This document shows, in pieces, positions 43,867 to 52,372 of a stretch of 64,000 bases of DNA (position 1 is its first letter; each line of letters opens with the position of its first letter). This stretch comes from Taurinivorans muris (GTDB lineage Bacteria; Desulfobacterota; Desulfovibrionia; Desulfovibrionales; Desulfovibrionaceae), in assembly GCF_025232395.1 (NCBI RefSeq), contig NZ_CP065938.1:620001-684000 (forward strand), given 5' to 3'. Made by a program: the position numbers and the translations under genes. A model generated the notes under the pieces. It was not told the origin of the DNA, ran no database searches, and saw only the letters and a program-made list of their open reading frames with translations.

Positions 43867-44840
43867 CAAAAACAGTATTAGTTATGGGAGGAGCCGGCTA
43901 TATCGGCTCCCATACCGTTAAACATCTGCTTGATAACGGTTATCGGGTAATTGTCGCCGACAATTTGGTATATGGGCATTTGGAAGCTATTGATAAACGG
44001 GCGGCATTCATCCATGCCGATTTATTGAACAGCGCTTCGTTGTATGCGATTTTCAACCGGCATGAAATTCATGCTGTCATCCATTTTGCAGCTTTCGCCT
44101 ATGTGGGAGAAAGCGTGCAAGACCCGCAAAAATACTATCTGAACAATGTTGTCGGCACAATAAATCTTTTAAATGCGATGCTTGCGAACAATGTTAAAAA
44201 TATTGTGTTTTCAAGCACCTGTGCAACATATGGCGAACCAAACTATATTCCGATAGATGAAAAACACCCGCAATCTCCCATAAATCCATACGGAAAAAGC
44301 AAGCTCATGATTGAGCAGATTTTTGCTGATTACGAAAAAGCGTATGGACTAAACCATATTTCATTAAGATATTTCAATGCGGCAGGCTGTTCGGCAGATG
44401 GCGAAATAGGCGAAAGCCATACGCCGGAAACACATTTGATTCCTCTTGTTCTAAAAGCCATCAAGGGCGAACGGGATTCCATACATGTGTTCGGAACTGA
44501 TTACGATACGCCGGACGGAACATGCATACGGGATTATATCCATATTGAGGATTTGGCGGCTGCGCATAGGCTGGCTTTGGAAAAACTGCCTGAATATTGC
44601 GGCTGTATAAACCTTGGAACAGGTACAGGCACAAGCGTAAAAGAAATTATTTTTGCCGCTGAAAAAGTAAGCGGCAAAAAATGCCCCACCGTATATGCCG
44701 AACGCCGCGCCGGCGACCCTGCAAAACTTTTTGCCGACAACACAAAGGCGAAAGAAATTCTCGGCTGGCAGCCACACTATGCAAGTATTGAAGAAATCAT
44801 CACAACAGCATGGAATTGGGAAACAAACAGGAAATTTTAA
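43863..44840 (+). CDS. galE: UDP-glucose 4-epimerase (GalE-type)
   Basis: A 325-residue extended SDR: GGAGYIGSHTVKHLL, catalytic Ser/Tyr in SSTCATYGEP and NPYGKSK, and the RYFNAAGCSADGEIGESH sugar-binding stretch. It interconverts UDP-glucose and UDP-galactose. Given the neighbours, it could instead epimerise UDP-xylose to UDP-arabinose; the sequence alone does not decide. It starts in the stop of the dehydrogenase gene. Confidence 0.9.
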   Translation: MTKTVLVMGGAGYIGSHTVKHLLDNGYRVIVADNLVYGHLEAIDKRAAFIHADLLNSASLYAIFNRHEIHAVIHFAAFAYVGESVQDPQKYYLNNVVGTINLLNAMLANNVKNIVFSSTCATYGEPNYIPIDEKHPQSPINPYGKSKLMIEQIFADYEKAYGLNHISLRYFNAAGCSADGEIGESHTPETHLIPLVLKAIKGERDSIHVFGTDYDTPDGTCIRDYIHIEDLAAAHRLALEKLPEYCGCINLGTGTGTSVKEIIFAAEKVSGKKCPTVYAERRAGDPAKLFADNTKAKEILGWQPHYASIEEIITTAWNWETNRKF

Positions 44841-44841
44841 T

Positions 44842-45645
44842 ATGGAAAAAAGGTTTGATCATATTATTTCATTAGGTTTAAATTGTGAAATTTCCTTTAT
44901 TTTGAAAAAAAAGTTTAACTTTGTTGAAAGTTCTTTGTTATCATGGAGTTACATTCCTATTTCAAGCCTTAATGATGTATTAAAAAATCCTCAGTTAATT
45001 TTTTCAGAAGGTATAGAAGACTTAACTGAATATAATATGTTCAAATGTTCTAAAACAGGAATTGCTTTTCATGGAAAAAACCCGCCAAGTTTTTATACGG
45101 ATAAAAAAGGCAATATCGATCAATCATTGTTATTACAAGAAAAAAATGACGTTATTTCAAGAGTTGAATATTTAAAACAAAAATTTATCAGAGTAGGTCA
45201 ATCATCGGAATCCAAATTGTACGTTTTAGGTATCAGCCATTATTTTACGCAAAACCTAAAACAATCGTTAAAAGACATCATACTAAATTGCTATGAAGCA
45301 ATCGCTCAATCACAGCAGAATGCTTCACTTTTGGTTCTTCTTGAAAAAGATATTGCAACAGCTGATTTATTTGATTTAAGTAATATATATATATATATTA
45401 GAACACTTGATTATTTCGCCCCAATCGATAAAGCAACATTTGAAGAATATGTTGATTTAAAAAATGCGTTTTTAATTTTTAAGGAATTTGTCCCAACAAT
45501 GACACATACAGAAAATAAAACATATAAATTTGAAAAAAATGTAGAGGAAAAGAACATGGGTTCAAATAATCGCAAAACTCCGACCATTTCAGTGGTAAGG
45601 GCAATTCGTTACCTTCTAACTATGAGAAAATGGGGTAAAGAATAA
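44842..45645 (+). CDS. DUF1796 (putative papain-like cysteine peptidase) protein with internal (AT)8 tract
   Basis: A 267-residue protein of the DUF1796 family, which is often found in polysaccharide clusters. FDHIISLGLNCEISFIL near the start has the SLGxxC motif, followed by SSLLSW. The C-terminal 50 residues are basic. The ATG at 44842 follows AGGAAA; the longer frame from 44695 overlaps galE. A 16-nt (AT)8 tract at 45383 encodes NIYIYI at about residues 181-186, so slippage would cut the last third. The present length leaves the frame open. The last stretch of this gene is duplicated at 46860-47020. Confidence 0.78.
   Translation: MEKRFDHIISLGLNCEISFILKKKFNFVESSLLSWSYIPISSLNDVLKNPQLIFSEGIEDLTEYNMFKCSKTGIAFHGKNPPSFYTDKKGNIDQSLLLQEKNDVISRVEYLKQKFIRVGQSSESKLYVLGISHYFTQNLKQSLKDIILNCYEAIAQSQQNASLLVLLEKDIATADLFDLSNIYIYIRTLDYFAPIDKATFEEYVDLKNAFLIFKEFVPTMTHTENKTYKFEKNVEEKNMGSNNRKTPTISVVRAIRYLLTMRKWGKE
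45383..45398. repeat. (AT)8 tract in the DUF1796 gene
   Basis: Sixteen alternating bases in frame, read IYIYI on the plus strand. Confidence 0.95.
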
Positions 45646-45697
45646 AAAAACAATAAAAGGATTTCAGATACCGTTAACGAAATAAAACAAACCCGTT

Positions 45698-46843
45698 ATG
45701 AATGATACCCAAAAATATAATACGACAATGAAAGCAATTTCCATTATTCTGCCTGTTTATAATGCGGAAAAATATCTTAACAAGTGTCTGAACGCATTAA
45801 TAAACCAAACATTTTCCGATATTGAAATACTGTGTATTAATGACGGCTCATCCGACAGTTCATTATCCATATTAGAAAAATTTGCTCATAATGATAAAAG
45901 AATAAGGATTTTTTCTGTTCCAAACCAAGGACCTGCGACAGCCCGCAATATCGGATTGCAAAACAGCACAGGAAAATATCTTATGTTTTGCGATTCAGAC
46001 GACTGGTATGCTCCGACATATTGCGAAGAAATGTTTGCAATAATGGAAAATGAACATGTTGATATTGCAATGTGTGCAGCAAACCTCATAAAAGAAAGCA
46101 GTAATTCAAGGCAAGATAATCTCGCATACTATCAATTACCATCATCAGGCAAGAAATATCTGTATACTTTTGAAGACATACATGAAATAAATGTTCTTTT
46201 ATGGTCTAAAATTTTTAAAAAATCTATTGTTGACCAATTTAATATTCGCTTTCCCGATAAACTTATTCATGACGATGACGCTTTTGTATTTTTATATACA
46301 CTGCATTGCAAAACAATTTATTATCACAATAAAGAACTCTATAATTATCTCATAAGAGATTTAAACAGCTCTGTATCACAATTTAATACCGCAATTAATT
46401 CCATGATGAGAATTAATATGACACATGCAGTATATGAACAATTAGTAAAAAATAACGTAATTGAACAATATAAAGATTATTATGCATCCTTTTACAATCA
46501 TAATTTTGGTATAACATTATTAATGACCGATTATAGAATGCTTATTGATTTTTTAGAAAAAGAACAAAAATTCATTAGAGAAAAAGATTTAAATTTTAAA
46601 ATTGATGATAACAATATCAATATACTTAAAAATGATATGAATGCATTTATAAAGTACAAAAAATTAACGTTATCCAGAAAAGAGTTAATCAAAAAAAGAA
46701 ATAGGCTCGAAAAAAAACTTGTATTTAAACAGATAATAAATATAATAACATTAAATTCTATCCGCGGAATTAGAAAAAGTATTAAAAATTTAAAGTTTTT
46801 AATAGATATTGCGGATAAACAACTTGAATCGGAAAATAAATAG
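45698..46843 (+). CDS. Family 2 glycosyltransferase
   Basis: A 381-residue GT2 enzyme: ISIILPVYNAEKYLNKCLNAL, CINDGSSDSSLSILE and the metal-binding FCDSDDWYAP. The C-terminal part (from about 330) is a basic coiled-coil-like stretch. The start at 45698 or the ATG at 45728 (MKAISII) are both possible; neither has a clear Shine-Dalgarno. Base composition is very A+T-rich compared with genes outside the locus. Confidence 0.88.
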   Translation: MNDTQKYNTTMKAISIILPVYNAEKYLNKCLNALINQTFSDIEILCINDGSSDSSLSILEKFAHNDKRIRIFSVPNQGPATARNIGLQNSTGKYLMFCDSDDWYAPTYCEEMFAIMENEHVDIAMCAANLIKESSNSRQDNLAYYQLPSSGKKYLYTFEDIHEINVLLWSKIFKKSIVDQFNIRFPDKLIHDDDAFVFLYTLHCKTIYYHNKELYNYLIRDLNSSVSQFNTAINSMMRINMTHAVYEQLVKNNVIEQYKDYYASFYNHNFGITLLMTDYRMLIDFLEKEQKFIREKDLNFKIDDNNINILKNDMNAFIKYKKLTLSRKELIKKRNRLEKKLVFKQIINIITLNSIRGIRKSIKNLKFLIDIADKQLESENK

Positions 46844-46846
46844 GAA

Positions 46847-46982
46847 ATGTTAATGATGTTCTTAAGTAATATATATATATATATTGAAGCACCGGATTAT
46901 TCTGCCCGATCGGTAAAGCAATACTTAAAGAATATATTGATTAAAAAATGTATCTTCAATCTTTAAGGAATTTGTAACAACG
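46847..46982 (+). pseudogene. Duplicated 3' fragment of the DUF1796 gene, with (AT)8 tract
   Basis: From about 46862 the sequence matches 45376-45539 (the tract, then DYxxP/ATFEEYVDLKNAFLIFKEFV-like codons) with substitutions and a one-base deletion near 46937 that shifts the frame. The following codons (MAHTENKTCKIEK) are in frame with, and form the N-terminus of, the next glycosyltransferase. A 39-codon ORF from ATG 46847 spans the tract but ends at 46966. I read it as a remnant of a lost second DUF1796 gene. Confidence 0.7.
46869..46884. repeat. (AT)8 tract in the duplicated fragment
   Basis: Sixteen alternating bases, same flank (TTAAGTA on the left) as the tract at 45383. It lies 99 nt before the start of the next glycosyltransferase. 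Confidence 0.95.
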
Positions 46983-48902
46983 ATGGCACATACAGAAAAT
47001 AAAACATGTAAAATTGAAAAATCTCCTATGATTTCAGTTATAATGTCAACATATAACCGTGAAAATTATTTGCCTGCTGCGATGGAATCCATTCTTAATC
47101 AAACGTATACCGATTTTGAATTCATTATCATTGATGACGCATCCACAGACAATACGGCGAAATTACTGCAAGAATATCAAGAAAAAGATTCCAGAATCGT
47201 TGTTATCAGCAATCCGCAGAACTTAGGGTACAATAAAAATCTTACAACCGGATTTAAGCTTGCAAAAGGCAAATATCTTGCCCGTATGGATGATGATGAT
47301 ATTTCGCTGCCAACCCGCTTTGAAAAGCAAGTCGATTTTTTAGAAAAAAACCCCGATATAACGGTTGTTGGCACATTTATTGAGATTTTCGGCAATAATC
47401 CTATGAAAAGCTGGTGTACGCTTACAGATTGGGATGAACTTGCCGTCGCAATGAATTTTTATAATCCGATATGCCACCCCTCCGTAATGATACGAAATTC
47501 TTTTTTAAAAGAACATAATTTAGCATATGACCCTGAAGTTCTGTATGCTGAAGAATATGATTTATGGAAAAATATTATTTTCTTGGGCGGAAAATTGGCG
47601 AATATTCCCGAAGTACTGCTCAAATACCGCAGTCACCTTCAAAACGTTTCGCAAAAAAAAGATACCTCAAAAATTCAGACTGATTTTGCAAATTCAATAC
47701 GCAACCAGTTACTTTCACGCATGTTTTCAAAAACTAAGATTGCGGAATTGAATAAAAAGCTCATATATTATCCCTTTGACTGCAATAAGAAAAAAATTCT
47801 TGAAGAAACTCTCAACACTTTAAAAAAATTCCCGGATATTCCAAGTTCAGGCATTGACAAACTTATGGATAAATTAGTCGGTAAAAAGTCCGATATTCAT
47901 ATTTTTTTTGCTTCTGACGATAACTATGCACAGCATTTAGCCATAGCCATCACCTCTCTTCTTATCAACTCAACTTCCTTTGACAACTTTCATCTCTATA
48001 TTTTAGACGGAAATATTTCCGAAAAGAATAAAAATAAAATCTTAGCATGTAAAAAAATAAAAGATTTTCAAATTGAATTTATTAAAATTGATGACAAACT
48101 CTTTGAAATATGCCCTCTCACCCCTGATTGCCAACATATTTCACGTCAAACATATTACAGATATATTATTCCTATTTTAAAACCGGAACTTGAAAAGTGT
48201 TTTTATTTTGACTGTGACATCATTATAACTGACAGTTTAAATAAATTTTGGAATATTGATTTAAAAGATAATTATATTGCAGCTGTTGAAGAATTATATG
48301 AAGGAGCTTCCGACGACTGCAGCAGATTGAATATCGAATACGAAATCAATGCCGGCATACTGCTTATCAACAATAAAAAATGGATTACAGACAACATTGT
48401 AGATTTATTATTCAAAAACACTGTAAAATTGACACAGCAAAACATTTTGAAATGGCAGGATCAAGATGTTATCAATTATACATTCAATAAAAAGATGTTA
48501 TTTGTTTCACCTGCGTATAATTTGCAATGCAATGCTTTTTATGACGGTCAACATTCTTTGTATACGGATTATGAAATGAAGTTGGCTAAATCACATTATG
48601 CAATTATTCATTATAACAGCAATTTAAAACCTTGGCATAACGACTGTAAACATCCGCTCTGGGAACAATATTTCTATTATTTGCAGCGCTCGCCCTATAA
48701 AAAAACTCACTATTTAAAGATTATTAAATTAAAGCTAAAAACACTAAAACATTTTTTCTTCATAAAAGAAAAAAATAAAGATAATACAGAACTCAGATAT
48801 AAAATCTTAAGAATACGAGTGGTAAAAGTTATCAGACGAAACAATACCAAAGAAATTTCAATTTTCGGATTTAAAATGAAATTTCCCAATACCCCCAAAT
48901 AA
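46983..48902 (+). CDS. Two-domain glycosyltransferase: GT2 + GT8
   Basis: A 639-residue fusion. Residues about 18-270 are GT2 ([48 protein letters not shown]). Residues about 300-570 are a GT8 (LgtC/glycogenin-like) domain: IHIFFASDDNYAQHLAIAITSLL, the metal-binding FYFDCDIII and the C-terminal HYNSNLKPWH. The last 60 residues are basic. The first about 15 residues derive from the duplicated DUF1796 fragment; Met at 47028 is an alternative start. It could add two sugars successively. Confidence 0.86.
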   Translation: MAHTENKTCKIEKSPMISVIMSTYNRENYLPAAMESILNQTYTDFEFIIIDDASTDNTAKLLQEYQEKDSRIVVISNPQNLGYNKNLTTGFKLAKGKYLARMDDDDISLPTRFEKQVDFLEKNPDITVVGTFIEIFGNNPMKSWCTLTDWDELAVAMNFYNPICHPSVMIRNSFLKEHNLAYDPEVLYAEEYDLWKNIIFLGGKLANIPEVLLKYRSHLQNVSQKKDTSKIQTDFANSIRNQLLSRMFSKTKIAELNKKLIYYPFDCNKKKILEETLNTLKKFPDIPSSGIDKLMDKLVGKKSDIHIFFASDDNYAQHLAIAITSLLINSTSFDNFHLYILDGNISEKNKNKILACKKIKDFQIEFIKIDDKLFEICPLTPDCQHISRQTYYRYIIPILKPELEKCFYFDCDIIITDSLNKFWNIDLKDNYIAAVEELYEGASDDCSRLNIEYEINAGILLINNKKWITDNIVDLLFKNTVKLTQQNILKWQDQDVINYTFNKKMLFVSPAYNLQCNAFYDGQHSLYTDYEMKLAKSHYAIIHYNSNLKPWHNDCKHPLWEQYFYYLQRSPYKKTHYLKIIKLKLKTLKHFFFIKEKNKDNTELRYKILRIRVVKVIRRNNTKEISIFGFKMKFPNTPK

Positions 48903-48918
48903 CAATATACCGCAACAT

Positions 48919-48957
48919 AAAAAAGACCACCGGCAGACGCAGCCGGAGGTCTTTTTT
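48919..48957 (+). terminator. Strong terminator ending the plus-strand glycan operon
   Basis: AAAAAAGACC-A-CCGGC pairs with GCCGG-A-GGTCTTTTTT around a 7-nt loop, 17 nt after the stop. Confidence 0.92.
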
Positions 48958-49231
48958 ATGCAAAGCCGACAACCGGCAAAAATTTAAAATAAAATTTTAC
49001 GCAGCCATGCGACGGTATACGGATACAAGCGCTTTGAAAACAAATGATACTCAATCAACGTCAGCACTATTGTCGCACCATGAAAAAAGAAAATACATAT
49101 CTTGATAACCAGTTAGCTTTATCTATTTTGTTGATTAAAATACTTATCATTCCATATATCATATGGCTTACGGAGATTGACTATAAAGATAAATTTAATT
49201 ATAGTCTATAAAAAAATCATGGAAGTACGAT
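48958..49231. other. Non-coding stretch before the ABC exporter
   Basis: About 270 nt with no credible gene. It is A+T rich and probably holds the promoter of the ABC exporter; a 13-codon ORF from ATG 49219 is out of frame with it. I see no strong promoter match. Confidence 0.45.
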
Positions 49232-51016
49232 TTGCTGTTATCAATCATAAAGAAAAATAATTTTGTCCAAAACTACCTCAAGATGTGGCCGTTTGTAAAA
49301 CCGATTTGGTTTATTTCACTGCTTTCCCTTGTTATCGGAGTGCCCATCGGTTCCCTTGACGCCACTATCGCACTATTTTTGAAGCCTTATACGGATTTGG
49401 TGATTGTAAGCAACAATGCCCAAGCTCCTTGGTATTTGCCTTTTTTAATCGTAGGCTTCACCATTATCCAAGGAGTGCTTCTCTATCTGTCCGCCTTTTT
49501 AACCGCTTATGCCGGCGGAAAATTAAATTTAAACGTTAAAGAAGCGTTATACAACAAATTGCTGTCACTTGACCCCAAATATTATGATGAACAAAATTCC
49601 GGAAGAATATTGATGCGGTTTTCCTCCGATGCGGATCTCGCCTGTTCCGGTTTGTTAAGCAATTTAAAAAACCTAGTGACAAGGGTCTGCTCCACCTTAT
49701 CCCTTCTTTGCGTGTTGATTTACACCTCATGGCAGCTTTCCATCATCGCCATTATCATTTTGGCGATAACCGTCGCCCCCCTTACCACGGTGCGAAGACT
49801 GCTCAAAAAAATCATTGCAAAAAATACCGATGTCATATCAACAATAAACACTAAATATAACGAAACCTATTCCGGAAACAGAACCATTTTAGCCTATAAT
49901 CTTCAAGATACGCAGCGAAATTCATTTATAATGAATTTAAATGAAATTTTTAAACTTTCCGTCAAAATGGTTAAAAGAACCGCATGGATTTCACCTTTCA
50001 TGCATTTTTCCGTATCAATCGGCATCAGTCTGACAATAGCGTATGGAAGCTGGCTCATTGTGCAGGGAACAATCACAGCCGGAGATTTCGTTTCCTTTCT
50101 AGCCGCTCTTCTAATGATGTACACCCCTTTGAAAGCGATGGGAAACACCATTGTCAACATTCAGCAAGGATTTTTAGCCATTGAACGTATTTATGACATT
50201 TTAGACATAGAACCGGACATACAAAACAGCCCTGAAGCTCTTAAAATCACCAATTTCGACCATGCAATCAAATTTCAAAACGTCAATTTTTCTTATAGGG
50301 AGGGGATACCCGTTCTGCATGATTTCTCCCTTGAGATAAAAAAGAATGAATCCATCGCCCTTGTCGGAAACTCCGGAGGCGGAAAAAGCACCATTGTTTC
50401 CCTTTTGCCGCGTTTTTACGATATTCAATCAGGCGCTATCACCATTGACGGCAACAATATAAAAAATATCGAGATTGAAGCGCTGCGTTCACAAATCACC
50501 ATTGTGTTTCAAGATAATTTTCTCTTTAATGGCACAATCCGCGATAATATTTTACTGGGCAAAGCAAATGCGACAGAAGAAGAAATCCGACAAGCCATAA
50601 AAGCGGCATATTTGGATGAATTTATCGCAGAACTTGAAAACGGACTTGACACTCCGATTGGCGAAAGGGGCAATCTTCTTTCCGGAGGACAAAAACAACG
50701 GGTGGCGATAGCCCGCGCATTTTTGCGCAATTCCCCCATTCTTATTTTGGATGAAGCGACTTCCGCCTTGGATAATAAATCAGAAGCCATTGTGCAAAAA
50801 GCCATTGAAAACCTTATGGCGAATAAGACTGTCATTATTATCGCCCACAGGCTTTCAACAATCAAAAATGTTGACAAAATCGCTTTTATTCAGGAAGGCA
50901 GCCTTGCCGAATTTGGTACCCATAACGAACTTATGAATATTAAAAACGGGCATTATAAAACATTATACAATCTGCAATTTAAAAGCAATACAGCAAGCGC
51001 TTATGATGAAGAATAA
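49232..51016 (+). CDS. MsbA-like ABC exporter (fused permease-ATPase)
   Basis: A 594-residue half-transporter. Six membrane segments occupy 20-310. The ATPase has Walker A VGNSGGGKSTI, signature LLSGGQKQRVAIARAF, Walker B ILILDEATSALD and the switch His in IAHRLSTIK. It belongs with lipid A/polysaccharide exporters such as MsbA and probably flips a lipid-linked glycan across the inner membrane. The start is a TTG after GGAAG with good spacing; no ATG fits. Confidence 0.88.
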   Translation: MLLSIIKKNNFVQNYLKMWPFVKPIWFISLLSLVIGVPIGSLDATIALFLKPYTDLVIVSNNAQAPWYLPFLIVGFTIIQGVLLYLSAFLTAYAGGKLNLNVKEALYNKLLSLDPKYYDEQNSGRILMRFSSDADLACSGLLSNLKNLVTRVCSTLSLLCVLIYTSWQLSIIAIIILAITVAPLTTVRRLLKKIIAKNTDVISTINTKYNETYSGNRTILAYNLQDTQRNSFIMNLNEIFKLSVKMVKRTAWISPFMHFSVSIGISLTIAYGSWLIVQGTITAGDFVSFLAALLMMYTPLKAMGNTIVNIQQGFLAIERIYDILDIEPDIQNSPEALKITNFDHAIKFQNVNFSYREGIPVLHDFSLEIKKNESIALVGNSGGGKSTIVSLLPRFYDIQSGAITIDGNNIKNIEIEALRSQITIVFQDNFLFNGTIRDNILLGKANATEEEIRQAIKAAYLDEFIAELENGLDTPIGERGNLLSGGQKQRVAIARAFLRNSPILILDEATSALDNKSEAIVQKAIENLMANKTVIIIAHRLSTIKNVDKIAFIQEGSLAEFGTHNELMNIKNGHYKTLYNLQFKSNTASAYDEE

Positions 51017-51169
51017 TTAATAAGGGATTAAACGCCTGTCCCTTTGCCAAAATTTTTTGGTATTATGCAAGCCAATTCCCTTATTTTTGAGAGCTTTTCA
51101 ATAAAGCAACACGCGAAACAACAGACTTGATGACACAAAGCCCAATAAAATCAGAACAGCGCTCTTGCA

Positions 51170-51285
51170 AAAGAAAAAAAATACAATCTTCCGAAATCAG
51201 TTTGCTTTGAAAATTGAAAGAAAAATATGCTGAACGGTATGAAGCCTGTTTGCGGAAATATGACTATTTAGCAAAATACAAATAA
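51170..51285 (+). pseudogene. Possible remnant of a C-terminal coding segment
   Basis: Plus-strand codons read FRNQFALKIER, then after a frame change KYAERYEACLRKYDYLAKYK and a stop at 51285, overlapping the stop of the convergent glycosyltransferase. The composition looks protein-like, but there is no start codon and the match to any family is unknown. Low confidence. Confidence 0.25.
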
Positions 51286-52367
51286 AAAATAAAACAGACA
51301 AGAGAGAAAGATAACGCCAAAAGATACCGGATCTGAACTGTTTTTTTCCGTTTTTTTGCAATTTCTCTTTCTAATTTTCGCATGTCTTCTGAGTGGTTAA
51401 TTTCCAATTTGAGCATATCGTCCATTATTTTATGCTGCCGTTCCTTTGACTCGCAATATCCGTTATAAAGATTGTCAATATTACGTAAATCATCGATTAT
51501 GGAATCAAATATCCCTTTGTCCAATTCTGCGAGCCGAGAAACTTGATCATATTGACCGGACGACAAAAAAGCGAGCAATATTCTTTTCATTTCCCATTTG
51601 ATTTGCGGGGAATAATCATGATTCCATCTTTTAGCGGCAGTTTGATAAAAATTAATGAACTTGATTCCGTTTTTTAAATAAAAACTGTCGTTTTCTCCTG
51701 CTCCGCTCCATACGCTGCCAGCATACTTTCTATATATGCCCATAACTTCCGGAATAAGTTTAACCTTTCCTTTTTCAGCATGCAAAAGATGTTTAAACCA
51801 ATCTCCCGGAAAAATCCCAAAAGCGAAAACGTCATTGAAATCTTTTCTCCAACGGTACAAAGCGGAACTTGTAGCGATAAAATTTTGTTCCAATAAATCT
51901 TCAAGGGTGAATTCAGTCTTGTTTTTATAAAATCCCGGTTCGGGATAAACAGAATTTTTGCTTTCATCATCTTCATATTTCACTTCCACCGGATTGAAGC
52001 AAATGGAAAAATCAGGATTATTGTCCAAAAAATCAACTTGCTTTTGCAGTTTCTGTTCATCAGTCCAATAATCATCACCATCACAAAAACCGAAATATTC
52101 GCTTGTTATATCGGAATGCAATTGCTCTTGTAAAAATTCGCCACCTTTTGAAAAACAATTATACTCATGAAATTTAGGAATAATAATTTCAGGATACAAT
52201 TTTTGATATTTTAAAATAATATTTTTCGTATCATCTGTGGAACAGTCATCATGCACATGCACCACAAAAGGGAAGTTGGTCTTTTGCATGATAAGACCTT
52301 GCAATGCCTGCTCAATATATTTTTCTTGGTTGTATGTCGGACAACAGATAATTACTTTTGGCTGCAT
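51264..52367 (-). CDS. Family 2 glycosyltransferase with C-terminal membrane anchor
   Basis: A 367-residue protein. GT2 part (1-240): VIICCPTYNQEKYIEQALQGL, VHDDCSTDDTKNII and GFCDGDDYWTDEQKLQ. A coiled-coil-like Glu/Lys segment (about 300-340) leads to one membrane helix near the end (345-365). Last gene of the minus-strand aminotransferase operon. Confidence 0.87.
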   Translation of the reverse strand: MQPKVIICCPTYNQEKYIEQALQGLIMQKTNFPFVVHVHDDCSTDDTKNIILKYQKLYPEIIIPKFHEYNCFSKGGEFLQEQLHSDITSEYFGFCDGDDYWTDEQKLQKQVDFLDNNPDFSICFNPVEVKYEDDESKNSVYPEPGFYKNKTEFTLEDLLEQNFIATSSALYRWRKDFNDVFAFGIFPGDWFKHLLHAEKGKVKLIPEVMGIYRKYAGSVWSGAGENDSFYLKNGIKFINFYQTAAKRWNHDYSPQIKWEMKRILLAFLSSGQYDQVSRLAELDKGIFDSIIDDLRNIDNLYNGYCESKERQHKIMDDMLKLEINHSEDMRKLEREIAKKRKKTVQIRYLLALSFSLVCFIFYLYFAK

Positions 52368-52372
52368 TGTGG

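Noticed and set aside
47283-47300. (GAT)4 triplet repeat in the GT2-GT8 gene
   Set aside because: It encodes the conserved Asp-rich metal motif; triplet changes would keep the frame and there is no sign of expansion.
49219-49260. Short ORF (MEVRFAVINHKEK) before the ABC exporter
   Set aside because: Only 13 codons, out of frame, and better explained as the RBS region of the TTG start at 49232.
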